This document shows positions 53,897 to 62,564 of a stretch of DNA of 64,000 bases, one piece after another. Location of the stretch: NCBI GenBank assembly GCA_900552075.1, contig URYL01000003.1, positions 124,001-188,000 of the forward strand, given 5' to 3'. This DNA comes from an uncultured Bacteroides sp. GTDB taxonomy: Bacteria > Bacteroidota > Bacteroidia > Bacteroidales > Bacteroidaceae. The notes under the pieces were generated by a model. It did no database searches, was not told where the DNA came from, and saw only the letters and a program-made list of their open reading frames with translations. Position 1 is the stretch's first letter. Each line of letters opens with the position of its first letter. The position numbers were made by a program, and so were the translations under genes.

Positions 53897-54928
53897 ATGG
53901 CAAGGATTTTGGTCATTCGTTTTTCGGCACTGGGAGATGTAGCGATGACAGTCCCGGTACTTTATTCTTTTGCTCGGACTTTTCCTCAGCATCAGCTTGT
54001 GGTTTTGAGTCGTCCGAATATGGCTGCTCTGTTTTTGGAGGCTCCTCCCAATCTTTTCTTTCTGGGAGTAGATGTGAAAAAAGAATATACAGGAATCAAA
54101 GGATTATTTTATTTGTTCCTTCTTCTCCGGCGTGAACATTTTGATTTTGTGGCCGATTTGCATGGTGTGTTGCGTAGTCGATTGTTATCTTTCTGTTTCC
54201 GGATAAGCGGAGTGAAGGTGGCTTGTATAGACAAGGGAAGAAGTCAGAAAAGGAGATTGATTTCTCAAAAACATAAGATATTGGTACCACAAACCACCTC
54301 TTTTACCCGATATGCGATTGTTTTTCAAAAATTAGGTTTTTTATTTCCGCTTTCTTTCCAATCTATTTATGGAAAAGATAAAGGAAATATTGAGGGTGTT
54401 CGTCAGATTGTTGGATACAAAAGTGAAAAAGACCGATGGATTGGGGTGGCTCCGTTTGCGGCTCACAAAGGCAAGATTTATCCAATAACTCTTCAGGAAG
54501 AGGTGGTACAAGCACTTTCTCAAAAAGAGAATATCACTCTGTTCCTTTTTGGAGGTGGAAAGGAAGAAATTATGCAATTAGAGAAATGGGAGCAGACTTA
54601 CCCTCATGTGATTTCAGTAGCCGGAAAGTTTAAAATGTCGCAGGAACTGGCATTGATGAGTCATCTGGATGTTATGCTTGCCATGGACTCCGGCAATATG
54701 CATCTGGCTTCCTTAGCAGGTGTCCCCGTGGTGTCTATTTGGGGAGCTACTCATCCTTATGCTGGTTTTATGGGTTGGGGACAAAGCGAAGCCAATGCCA
54801 TACAATTGAGCTTACCTTGTAGGCCTTGTTCTATTTTTGGAAATAAACCTTGCCTGAGAGGGGACTATGCATGTTTGAATCAGATTACTCCTCGTCAGAT
54901 CATACAGAAAGTGGAGAGCCTTTTATAA
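53897..54928 (+). CDS. Glycosyltransferase family 9 (heptosyltransferase type)
   Basis: A 343-residue GT-B enzyme of the ADP-heptose:LPS heptosyltransferase family. The N-terminal ARILVIRFSALGDVAMTVPVLYSF and the C-terminal VMLAMDSGNMHLASLAGVPVVSIWGATHP (about 257-285) are diagnostic. A Cys-rich end (LPCRPCSIFGNKPCLRGDYACLNQ) may bind metal or be structural. It follows DUF4254 by 16 bp. Transfers a heptose or related sugar to the inner core; Bacteroides cores may lack heptose, so the donor is not certain. A terminator overlaps its stop codon. Confidence 0.93.
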   Translation: MARILVIRFSALGDVAMTVPVLYSFARTFPQHQLVVLSRPNMAALFLEAPPNLFFLGVDVKKEYTGIKGLFYLFLLLRREHFDFVADLHGVLRSRLLSFCFRISGVKVACIDKGRSQKRRLISQKHKILVPQTTSFTRYAIVFQKLGFLFPLSFQSIYGKDKGNIEGVRQIVGYKSEKDRWIGVAPFAAHKGKIYPITLQEEVVQALSQKENITLFLFGGGKEEIMQLEKWEQTYPHVISVAGKFKMSQELALMSHLDVMLAMDSGNMHLASLAGVPVVSIWGATHPYAGFMGWGQSEANAIQLSLPCRPCSIFGNKPCLRGDYACLNQITPRQIIQKVESLL

Positions 54929-54945
54929 GGTTCTCCACTTTTTCT
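54908..54945. terminator. Bidirectional terminator between the GT9 and ABC transporter genes
   Basis: AAAGTGGAGAGCC (54908-54920) pairs with GGTTCTCCACTTT (54929-54941) with one G-T wobble across an eight-base loop containing the GT9 stop. TTTTT follows on the plus strand. Convergent with the ABC transporter gene, which ends at 54946. Confidence 0.85.
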
Positions 54946-56784
54946 TTATAGTGACTGCATGTCATGAAGTCGTTTGTAGTATCCATTTTTCTGAATCAGC
55001 TCATCATGGGTACCGCGTTCCACTATTTCTCCTTCATAAAGTACACATATTTCATCAGCATTTTTAATTGTGGACAGACGGTGTGCTATAGCGATAGTAG
55101 TACGTGTTTTCATTAATCTTTCCAATGCTTCTTGTACTAGGCGCTCAGATTCCGTGTCGAGCGCGGAAGTGGCTTCATCGAGAATCAGAATCGGTGGGTT
55201 CTTCAAAATGGCTCGTGCAATACTGATACGCTGGCGTTGTCCTCCAGAAAGCTTGCTTCCCCGGTCACCAATGTTCGTATTGTATCCTTCCGGTTTTTCC
55301 ATGATGAAATCGTGTGCATTGGCAATCTTGGCCGCTTCGACAACTTGTTCCATGGTAGCTCCTTCCACACCAAAGGCAATGTTGTTGAAGAAAGTGTCAT
55401 TAAAAAGAATGGCTTCTTGGTTTACATTTCCAATCAGGCTACGCAAATCGTGAATGGCTACGTTCTTAATGTTTGTGCCATCGATGGTAATTTCTCCCTG
55501 CTGCACGTCGTGATAGCGTGGAAGCAAATCAACCAATGTGGATTTACCTGATCCGGATTGGCCGACTAGGGCTACAGTCTTGCCTTTTTCTACAGTCAGA
55601 TTGATGTGTTTCAGTACCTCTTTTTTGTTGTCATAACTGAATGAGATGTCTTTGAACTCAATCTTGCTTTTGACTTCCTTCAGTGGGTGTGGGTGAGCCG
55701 GATCCTGAATGGTATTTTCTGCTTTTAAGATTTTGTCAATGCGTTCCATGGAGGCCAACCCTCTAGGAATGTTATAGCTTGCTTTTGAGAATTCTTTCAG
55801 TGGGTTAATCACGCTATACAGAATGACCATATAGAAAATGAAGGTAGATGCATTGATCGAGGAATGATTAGACAAAATCAGTGACCCGCCAAACCAAAGC
55901 ACAGCTACAATCAGGAGTGTTCCTAGAAATTCACTCATTGGATGAGCGGATGACTGGCGGATAGCGACCTTATTCACAGCATCGCGATAGGCATTGCAGC
56001 ATTTTTCAAATCGTTCCGTCATTTTCTTTTCTGCGATGAATGCTTTGATGATACGTAATCCTCCTAGTGTTTCTTCCAATTGAGACATGGTATCACTCCA
56101 TCGGTTTTGGGCATCCAATGATTGACGTTTCAGGGTACGTCCTACTTTTCCCATTACCCATCCCATGGTAGGAAGTACAAGAATAGTAAATAGTGTCAGT
56201 TGCCAGCTGGTTACAATGAGAGTGGCAAAATAAGAAATGATTAGAATTGGATTTTTTAGCAGCATATCCAGTGAACTGGTTATAGAGGTTTCGACTTCAT
56301 TTACGTCCCCGCTCATGCGTGCGATAATATCGCCTTTCCGTTCCTCGGAAAAGAAACCTAAAGGAAGGGATACTACCTTTTTATATACTAAGATGCGGAT
56401 GTCTCTTACCACTCCGGTCCGAAGTGGAATCATAATAGCTGAAGATCCGAAATAACAAGCTGTTTTTAATAAAGTCATTCCGGCAAGGAATAAGCCGAGA
56501 AAGAGCAAAGTGGTAGCAGGGCCAAAACTATCGATGAGTTGAGTCGTGTAATAATAAAAATTATTGGTTGCAACATCTTTGAAGTCTCCACTTCCCCATT
56601 CCATCAGCTGGTATACACTTTTGTTTTCTCCAGTCTTGAATAAGATATTTAATATCGGAATTAATAGCGAAAAAGAAAAAATATTGAAGATTGCAGACAA
56701 TACATTTAGTAGTATTGACCACCATAAGAACTTTTTGTACGGTGAAACGAAGCGCCGTATCAATTGAAAGAATTCTTTCATCAT
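54946..56784 (-). CDS. MsbA-like ABC exporter (half-transporter)
   Basis: A 612-residue half-transporter. Six transmembrane helices (to about residue 330) are fused to an ATPase domain with Walker A GQSGSGKS (408-415), signature LSGGQ (512-516) and Walker B ILILDEA (about 532-538). The ATG pair at 56784/56781 fits the -7 box at 56812, so the first ATG is chosen. Located beside LPS core genes and an LpxL-type acyltransferase, it is the likely lipid A-core flippase. Other roles of this family, such as export of another lipid or peptide, remain possible. Confidence 0.9.
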   Translation of the reverse strand: MMKEFFQLIRRFVSPYKKFLWWSILLNVLSAIFNIFSFSLLIPILNILFKTGENKSVYQLMEWGSGDFKDVATNNFYYYTTQLIDSFGPATTLLFLGLFLAGMTLLKTACYFGSSAIMIPLRTGVVRDIRILVYKKVVSLPLGFFSEERKGDIIARMSGDVNEVETSITSSLDMLLKNPILIISYFATLIVTSWQLTLFTILVLPTMGWVMGKVGRTLKRQSLDAQNRWSDTMSQLEETLGGLRIIKAFIAEKKMTERFEKCCNAYRDAVNKVAIRQSSAHPMSEFLGTLLIVAVLWFGGSLILSNHSSINASTFIFYMVILYSVINPLKEFSKASYNIPRGLASMERIDKILKAENTIQDPAHPHPLKEVKSKIEFKDISFSYDNKKEVLKHINLTVEKGKTVALVGQSGSGKSTLVDLLPRYHDVQQGEITIDGTNIKNVAIHDLRSLIGNVNQEAILFNDTFFNNIAFGVEGATMEQVVEAAKIANAHDFIMEKPEGYNTNIGDRGSKLSGGQRQRISIARAILKNPPILILDEATSALDTESERLVQEALERLMKTRTTIAIAHRLSTIKNADEICVLYEGEIVERGTHDELIQKNGYYKRLHDMQSL

Positions 56785-56811
56785 ATTGGTTGAAGGTTTG
56801 AAAATAATAGG

Positions 56812-56880
56812 CAAAGATAATGTAAATCTGCAAGTTTAACTTGATAAACCTTCTGAAAAAGCAGGAATTTTGTAGTTTTG
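56812..56880. promoter_or_regulatory. Divergent -7 boxes for the ABC exporter and acyltransferase genes
   Basis: Minus-strand TATCTTTG (56812-56819) lies 27 bp before the ABC transporter ATG. Plus-strand TAGTTTTG (56873-56880) lies 26 bp before the acyltransferase ATG. Both fit the -7 consensus; -33 elements are unclear. Confidence 0.55.
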
Positions 56881-56906
56881 CATTGTTTTTCTAAAAAAAG
56901 GATTCA

Positions 56907-57812
56907 ATGAGATTTGCATATTTTTTGGTTTTCATATTGTGGTATTTGTTGTCACTTTTACCTTTGTGTGTACTTTATATTTTTTCAGATTTATTGTTTA
57001 TTCCTTTGTATTATGGATTTCGTTACAGAGGAAGAATTGTTCGTAAGAATTTGATGGAATCATTTCCAGATAAAGACCTGAAAGAGATTAAGAGTATAGA
57101 AAGAAAGTTCTATCATTTTTTCTGTGATTATGTAGTAGAAGTGATAAAAATGTTTTCTATTTCGCATAAGGAAATGAAGCGTCGTATGGTATTTACGAAT
57201 TTGGATGAAGTACGGGCTGAGTTGGTAAGAAATGGTAAAAAATTCTGTTTCCTTTATTTAGGGCATTATTGTAATTGGGAATATATAGCATCCTTGAGTG
57301 CATGGATTCCAGATATGCATGGAGGGCAGATTTATCATCGCATTTACAATCGGGCATTTGATGAGCTTTTCTTGCGGTTGCGCGGGCAGTTTGGCGGAGA
57401 GTCCATTTTGATGAAAGATACGCTTCGACGGATTCTGACATTGCGTAAGCAAGATAAAAAAGTAATGATAGGCTTTATTTCTGATCAGCTTCCTAAGTGG
57501 GAGAACATGAATCATTGGACTCGTTTTTTGAATCATGATACTTCTTTCTTTATTGGAGCCGAACGTATAGCTAAGCAGGTAGATGCTGCACTTTATTATG
57601 TAGACGTGAAACGGGTAAAAAGAGGGTATTATCAGGCAACATTCCGTTTGATGACTCTTCATCCCAAAGAGTATCCAGACTATGAGTTGACCGATATGTA
57701 TGCATGTATGCTGGAAGAAATGATCCAGCGGGAACCAGCCTATTGGCTCTGGAGCCATAACCGCTGGAAACGTACGAAAGAAGAATGGCTGAAGAGGCAG
57801 GTAGAAGGTTGA
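56907..57812 (+). CDS. LpxL/HtrB-type lipid A acyltransferase
   Basis: A 301-residue inner-membrane-associated acyltransferase. One N-terminal transmembrane helix (FAYFLVFILWYLLSLLPLCVLYIFS) is followed by the cytoplasmic LPLAT domain with the H-x4-E catalytic motif His120-Glu125 in GHYCNWE, and GFISDQLP and the C-terminal PAYWLWSHNRWKR are conserved. It adds the secondary acyl chain to lipid A; Bacteroides lipid A is usually penta-acylated, which needs one such enzyme. Monocistronic, convergent with the GT2 gene that ends at 57819. No strong terminator is seen in the 6-bp gap. Confidence 0.93.
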   Translation: MRFAYFLVFILWYLLSLLPLCVLYIFSDLLFIPLYYGFRYRGRIVRKNLMESFPDKDLKEIKSIERKFYHFFCDYVVEVIKMFSISHKEMKRRMVFTNLDEVRAELVRNGKKFCFLYLGHYCNWEYIASLSAWIPDMHGGQIYHRIYNRAFDELFLRLRGQFGGESILMKDTLRRILTLRKQDKKVMIGFISDQLPKWENMNHWTRFLNHDTSFFIGAERIAKQVDAALYYVDVKRVKRGYYQATFRLMTLHPKEYPDYELTDMYACMLEEMIQREPAYWLWSHNRWKRTKEEWLKRQVEG

Positions 57813-57818
57813 CCTGTC

Positions 57819-58577
57819 TCAGACTTTGTTTCTTTTTATGCTGGTTCTAATTTTATTCCATCCGATGACAAAATAGAGTTTACAGAGGAACTTTATTTTA
57901 TCCCATCCTTTATCTAGTTCTTGAATAACCCGAATATTTTCTTTTAGTCCTTCTATTCGTCGTGTATTGGAAATTCCTGTGCGGTCGTACACAGAAACTG
58001 TCACCGGGATGTGTTGGAATTTCTTTTTCGTCAGATAGCAAAATTTGAAAAAATAGAAATCTGCAGACATCCTGAAACGGGTATCAAAAGGATGTGCTTT
58101 CATAAGTTCTGTTCGTACAAAAACAGCCTGATGACAAAAGAACATACGTTGTTTGTTGCAAGGCTCCAGTGCTCTTTTTATCACTCTTTCATTGTTTTTG
58201 AGTGTAAAAATATCTCCATAAAGAATATCGTCTTTTTTATTTTCTGTAAAAGGAAGGACATTTGTCAGTACATTCTTATTTGAAAAAATATCTCCGGCGT
58301 TTAAAAAAAGAATCCATTGTCCTCGTGCATGTGAAAGTCCTTTATTCATTCCTTGATAAATACCTCCGTCAGGTTCCGAACACCAAAAAGTAAGGTGTTG
58401 TTCATATTTCTTTATGATTTCAGTGGTTCCGTCGGTGGAACCTCCGTCAATGACGATATATTCCTTGTCACAGCAGTTTTGCTGCAACACGCTTTTTATT
58501 GTTTTTTCAATCAGTGTGCAGCAGTTGTAAGATACAGTTACAATTGTAAATGTGACTTTTTGGGTCTGATGGTTCAT
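57819..58577 (-). CDS. Glycosyltransferase family 2
   Basis: A 252-residue GT2 enzyme, last gene of the leftward LPS-core group. ATG 58577 is chosen because the next upstream gene ends at 58583 and MNHQTQKVTFTIVTVSYN is the typical GT2 start. The motifs IDGGSTD (43-49) and FLNAGDIF (91-98) are intact. Domain type is similar to the GT2 at 11797-12570, with some identical blocks such as FLNAGD and SADF. Its donor sugar is unknown. Confidence 0.92.
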   Translation of the reverse strand: MNHQTQKVTFTIVTVSYNCCTLIEKTIKSVLQQNCCDKEYIVIDGGSTDGTTEIIKKYEQHLTFWCSEPDGGIYQGMNKGLSHARGQWILFLNAGDIFSNKNVLTNVLPFTENKKDDILYGDIFTLKNNERVIKRALEPCNKQRMFFCHQAVFVRTELMKAHPFDTRFRMSADFYFFKFCYLTKKKFQHIPVTVSVYDRTGISNTRRIEGLKENIRVIQELDKGWDKIKFLCKLYFVIGWNKIRTSIKRNKV

Positions 58578-58582
58578 GTCTA

Positions 58583-59317
58583 TTATTTGAATTTCCTGAT
58601 AAATTGAAGAAATTTTTCCAATAAAGAATTTTTCCAGCTGTGTGCACACAGATGAATGGCATAGGATGCTGGTGTGACTTCATGCTTGTTGCCTGCAAAG
58701 ATTTCAGAGCGGAAGATATGCATATTGTCTTTCAGGTCTTGATCTTTATCCAAATATAGAAAACCATATTTTTCTGCAAGTTGTGCATAAATTAGAGGGG
58801 CAAACATATCTGGAGATAATTCTTTGGAAAATTGTTTGTGGGTGTACCAATCCAATACATCTTTTACAAATGGACATTGAGGTTCAGCACCCATCACGGC
58901 AGCTTGAATTTGCATACCGGAAATATAGTCATTACCTATTCGTTTCCCTTCTGGGGTTATTCTATGAATGGATCCCGTTTGTTCTAGCTGGCTGGGATGG
59001 TATTCTAGACTGGAGAAGAATGAATAATTAAGGAATTCATCAAATCTTTTTAAAATCTTTACGTCGGAGTCCAGATAGATGCCGCCTTCTGTATAAAGTG
59101 CATACATACGAATATAGTCTGCGGCGAAAGCCCATTTACGTGCTTTTATTGCTTCTTGTACGTAGATTGGAGCTGTGGAGATATCGAAAGTTTCCATATT
59201 CCAAAGCTTTACCTCGTAGTCAGGCATGATTCTTTTCCAAGTTTTCATGCATTTTCGAATCTTTTGGGGATATGGATCTCCACTTAACCAGCAGAAATGG
59301 ATGATTTTAGGTATCAT
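58583..59317 (-). CDS. Glycosyltransferase family 32
   Basis: A 244-residue transferase with the GT32 DXD-containing sugar-binding region: IPKIIHFCWLSGDPYPQKI at the start and RMYALYTEGGIYLDSDV, with Asp83-Ser-Asp85 as metal ligand. Similar enzymes transfer mannose, galactose or glucose in surface glycan synthesis. It follows the kinase gene by 7 bp and precedes the GT2 gene by 5 bp, so all are one operon. Confidence 0.93.
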   Translation of the reverse strand: MIPKIIHFCWLSGDPYPQKIRKCMKTWKRIMPDYEVKLWNMETFDISTAPIYVQEAIKARKWAFAADYIRMYALYTEGGIYLDSDVKILKRFDEFLNYSFFSSLEYHPSQLEQTGSIHRITPEGKRIGNDYISGMQIQAAVMGAEPQCPFVKDVLDWYTHKQFSKELSPDMFAPLIYAQLAEKYGFLYLDKDQDLKDNMHIFRSEIFAGNKHEVTPASYAIHLCAHSWKNSLLEKFLQFIRKFK

Positions 59318-59324
59318 GAGGCTT

Positions 59325-60080
59325 TTATTTTTTTAATAATTGTTTTATTTTCTCTTTTCGTTGATGCTTCTGTTCCAACTTTTCTAAGTAATGGGTGGTA
59401 TGTGTGAGGGTTTCTTCCTCATTCCATCCCCTTTGTCGGGCATATTCCCGGACCATGAACTCGAATAAGTCCCTTCGGTGAGTAAGTGTACTCAAATTTT
59501 TTAGACATATTTCTTGGGGTGGACAAGTGTCAAAAAAAATAGAGCGGTTGATGTCAATTACCTGAAACTGATAGTGTGTTTGGGGAGGCGTTTTCCGAAA
59601 CAAAAAATTGCCGAAATTCAAGTCTCCGTGTATAATTCCTTTCTGATGCATGGAAATGATGAATGAGATTAGGTCTTTGGCAAGTTCTTTGTCATAATTC
59701 TCCTTTGGAACCAGGTAGGGGAAAGCAGGGGGATCCGGGCAGGCCGTACAAACAAAATAGCCGGTAGTGAACAATCCATGTTCTTTCGTTTCTATGAATG
59801 CGATTTCGTGTGGCGTTTCAATGCCCCGTTCCCTGAAGATTTTTGCATAGTGGAAAGCTCTCTCAGCCTTGGTGCTCCGAAAGAATGTGTAAGCAATCTG
59901 TTGGAAGAAATTGACTCGCTTGAAGCGTTTGGCGATGACGGGCATGCCTTGAATGGTAAAGCGGCAGACTAGATTTCTACCTGAATAGACAATCTCTCCT
60001 TGTCCCTCGTTGAACATACGCGGAATATCGAAGAGTTCTTTTGTCATATATTGATAATCTGGAGATATTTCTATTTTCAT
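59325..60080 (-). CDS. WaaP/KdkA-like LPS core kinase
   Basis: A 251-residue protein kinase-like enzyme that phosphorylates a sugar of the LPS inner core, probably Kdo or the first core sugar. The kinase motifs are present: Lys51 in VIAKRFK (nucleotide binding), catalytic HGDLNFGN (His151, Asp153, Asn158), and VIDIN (Asp176, metal binding). The start overlaps the stop of the GT4 gene by four bases (ATGA at 60077), so it is translationally coupled to the upstream gene. Bacteroides lipid A-core is known to carry a phosphorylated single Kdo, which this enzyme might install; the exact target is inference. Confidence 0.9.
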   Translation of the reverse strand: MKIEISPDYQYMTKELFDIPRMFNEGQGEIVYSGRNLVCRFTIQGMPVIAKRFKRVNFFQQIAYTFFRSTKAERAFHYAKIFRERGIETPHEIAFIETKEHGLFTTGYFVCTACPDPPAFPYLVPKENYDKELAKDLISFIISMHQKGIIHGDLNFGNFLFRKTPPQTHYQFQVIDINRSIFFDTCPPQEICLKNLSTLTHRRDLFEFMVREYARQRGWNEEETLTHTTHYLEKLEQKHQRKEKIKQLLKK

Positions 60081-61222
60081 ATTTGTTGTCCTTCTAGAAG
60101 TGAGTGGTACAAATCCATCAACTCGTCTGCCTGCCGTTCTTCGGAGAAACGAGTGACATATTGTTGTCCTTGTTTGATGATATATTGCCTTTTTTCGGGG
60201 TTATTTAGTAAGGCGTTGATAGCTTCTTTCAACCCTTCTTTGTCATCAGGATGAACATACACGGAATCTGGTCCGCCTGCTTCTTCCAAACAAGAACCTG
60301 TAGCAGCAATGACAGGTATTCCCGAATGAAGAGCCTCAATGATGGGAATGCCGAAACCTTCAAATCGGGAAGGATACACAAATATTTCGGCTAACTGATA
60401 AATAGCTGGAAGATATTGGAAGGTTACATCATGAAGAAGATGTACACGCTGTTCCAACTGGTGAGTGGATATAAAAGAATCAATTTGATTCGTGTAGCGG
60501 GTACGTTTTCCTACTAGAACGAGATGGACGTCTTCGGGAACTCCGGTCATGGCTTCTACGGCTAGTAAGGCATTTTTCCTTTCTTCTATGTTTCCTACGC
60601 ACAATATGTATCTAGCGGGAAGATGGTATTTTGTTTTGGCTTCTTTTTTGAGCCTTTCTTCTGCCGGGTGTGTAAATGATTCGTCGCATCCTTGATAGAT
60701 AACTCGGATTTTACGTGCGTCAATACCAAAAAATTGGATAATATCCTGTCGGGTACATTGACTGATAGCGATGATGGCATCTGCATCTTGACATGCCTTA
60801 CGGAATTTATAGGTATAAATAAGACGGTCAATGAGTGGGTAGCATTGTGGATAGCGCAGAAAAATCAGATCGTGTATGGTTACTACACTTTTGGTATGAG
60901 ATGCTTTCCGGATATTGAGTGGGAGTTCATTGCTCAGACCATGATAGATGGTCACGTGATCTTTCTCCAGATTGCGGGTGATGCCGATAGATCGCCAGAA
61001 AGAACGAAAATTTTCCCATATTCCTTTTGGGTAGATGCAGAGTAGTTTAGGGCATGCAGAGCGTAAACGGTTGAACGAAGGACTCGAACGGATATGAGGT
61101 GCATAAAGAATGTATTCGTTTTCTGGATAGAAACGATAAAGAATTTCAATCAGGTAACGGCTGTAATTGCCTAATCCGGTAAAGTTCTGTACGGCTCGTT
61201 TGGCGTCAAATCCTATCCTCAT
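60077..61222 (-). CDS. Glycosyltransferase family 4
   Basis: A 381-residue GT-B transferase, first gene of the leftward core group. MRIGFDAKRAVQNFTGLGNYSRYLIEIL at the N-terminus, HDLIFLRYP (about 117-125) and the donor-site block EAMT...EIFVYPSRFEGFGIPIIEALHSGIPVIAATGSCLEEAGG (about 285-325) mark it as GT4, mannosyl-type. A promoter with exact 20-bp spacing lies at 61250-61280. Start and stop are supported by the promoter and the 4-base overlap with the kinase gene. Confidence 0.94.
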   Translation of the reverse strand: MRIGFDAKRAVQNFTGLGNYSRYLIEILYRFYPENEYILYAPHIRSSPSFNRLRSACPKLLCIYPKGIWENFRSFWRSIGITRNLEKDHVTIYHGLSNELPLNIRKASHTKSVVTIHDLIFLRYPQCYPLIDRLIYTYKFRKACQDADAIIAISQCTRQDIIQFFGIDARKIRVIYQGCDESFTHPAEERLKKEAKTKYHLPARYILCVGNIEERKNALLAVEAMTGVPEDVHLVLVGKRTRYTNQIDSFISTHQLEQRVHLLHDVTFQYLPAIYQLAEIFVYPSRFEGFGIPIIEALHSGIPVIAATGSCLEEAGGPDSVYVHPDDKEGLKEAINALLNNPEKRQYIIKQGQQYVTRFSEERQADELMDLYHSLLEGQQI

Positions 61223-61249
61223 TGTGGGCGTATTTGGTTAAGAAGTTTA

Positions 61250-61280
61250 CAAAGGTAGGTTTTCTTCTTAATTTTACCAA
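61250..61280 (-). promoter_or_regulatory. Promoter of the GT4-kinase-GT32-GT2 core operon
   Basis: On the minus strand TTG (61278-61280), 20 bp and TACCTTTG (61250-61257) precede the GT4 ATG by 27 bp. It is divergent from the glf promoter in the same 230-bp gap. Confidence 0.7.
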
Positions 61281-61322
61281 TGGAATAGGTGTTTCATTTA
61301 TGCTTTCTAGTAAAAAAGGCTT

Positions 61323-61414
61323 TATTTTTGTATAAGCACTTGTTGTTTTAGTGGCAGTATCCGTACTAAACATCTAAAAGAGAACTGTTAATTCGTACTT
61401 TTTATGTAGCTTTG
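61323..61414 (+). promoter_or_regulatory. Possible promoter boxes of the galactofuranose genes
   Basis: Two plus-strand -7 boxes are seen: TATTTTTG (61323-61330) and TAGCTTTG (61407-61414). The latter is 38 bp before the glf ATG at 61453 and is the more likely start signal. Neither has a clear -33 element. Confidence 0.45.
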
Positions 61415-61452
61415 CGAAAAGCATAAGTAGAAATCAATATTATTGGAACGTG

Positions 61453-62559
61453 ATGAAGAAGTACGACTATTTGATTGTAGGAGCCGGACTGTTTGGTGCA
61501 GTTTTTGCTCGTGAAGCGACATTGGCAGGAAAAAAATGTCTGGTGATAGATAAGCGTAGTCATAAAGGAGGGAACCTATATTGTGAGGATGTGGATGGAA
61601 TTCATGTTCATAAATATGGGGCTCATATTTTTCATACGGACAATAAGGAGGTATGGGATTATGTAAATGCATTGGTCCCGTTCAATGGTTTTATAAATTC
61701 TCCCTTAGCACGTTTCCATGATAAGCTTTATAATCTCCCGTTTAATATGAATACTTTTCATCAGCTATGGGGGGTGGTGACTCCGGCTGAGGCCAGAGAA
61801 AAACTGAAAGAACAATGTGCGGCATACAGTCATATTGTACCGTCTAATTTGGAGGAGCAGGCATTGAAGTTATGTGGTAAGGATGTGTATGAACGTTTGA
61901 TAAAGGGGTATACCGAAAAGCAATGGGGACGTTCAGCAAAAGAATTGCCGGCATTCATTATTCGTCGTGTTCCTTTCCGATTTGTATATGACAATAATTA
62001 TTTCAATGACCGTTATCAGGGAATACCTGAAGGTGGATATAATGCGTTGATTAATGCCTTATTAGAAGGAATTGAGGTGCAATTGGATGCAGACTTTCTG
62101 AAGGACCGGGCCCATTGGCAGGAGATTGCCGACCGAATCTTGTTTACGGGTTGTATCGATGAATTTTTTGATTATCAGTGTGGTCATTTGGAATACCGTA
62201 GCCTTCGTTTTGAAGAGAAACGACTGGAAATAGATGATTTTCAGGGGAATGCAGTGGTGAATTATACGGCACGTGAGATCCCGTATACCCGTGTGATTGA
62301 ACATAAACATTTCGAATACGGAAAGCAGCCACATACCGTAATTACCTATGAATATCCGGATTCTTATGGACCGGGTAAGGAACCTTACTATCCGGTAAAT
62401 GATACGCGTAATGGAGCGATGTATCGTCAGTATCGGGAGTTGGCGGCTCAATGTGAGAATGTACTGTTTGGCGGGCGCTTAGGATTGTATGCGTATGCAG
62501 ATATGGACGATACGGTGGCTGCTGCGTTGAAAGCTTGGAAGAATGAATGTAATCAATAG
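61453..62559 (+). CDS. glf: UDP-galactopyranose mutase
   Basis: Converts UDP-galactopyranose to UDP-galactofuranose using reduced FAD. 368 residues from ATG 61453 (a GTG just before it is not preferred). N-terminal FAD-binding Rossmann motif VGAGLFGAVFA (9-19), KRSHKGGNLY and the GAHIFHT block (about 56-62) carrying active-site residues, with the conserved C-terminal FGGRLGLYAYADMD (about 338-351). All normal for the family. A galactofuranosyltransferase follows 5 bp later, so the donor is used at once. This shows the strain makes a Galf-containing surface glycan. Confidence 0.97.
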   Translation: MKKYDYLIVGAGLFGAVFAREATLAGKKCLVIDKRSHKGGNLYCEDVDGIHVHKYGAHIFHTDNKEVWDYVNALVPFNGFINSPLARFHDKLYNLPFNMNTFHQLWGVVTPAEAREKLKEQCAAYSHIVPSNLEEQALKLCGKDVYERLIKGYTEKQWGRSAKELPAFIIRRVPFRFVYDNNYFNDRYQGIPEGGYNALINALLEGIEVQLDADFLKDRAHWQEIADRILFTGCIDEFFDYQCGHLEYRSLRFEEKRLEIDDFQGNAVVNYTAREIPYTRVIEHKHFEYGKQPHTVITYEYPDSYGPGKEPYYPVNDTRNGAMYRQYRELAAQCENVLFGGRLGLYAYADMDDTVAAALKAWKNECNQ

Positions 62560-62564
62560 AAAGT

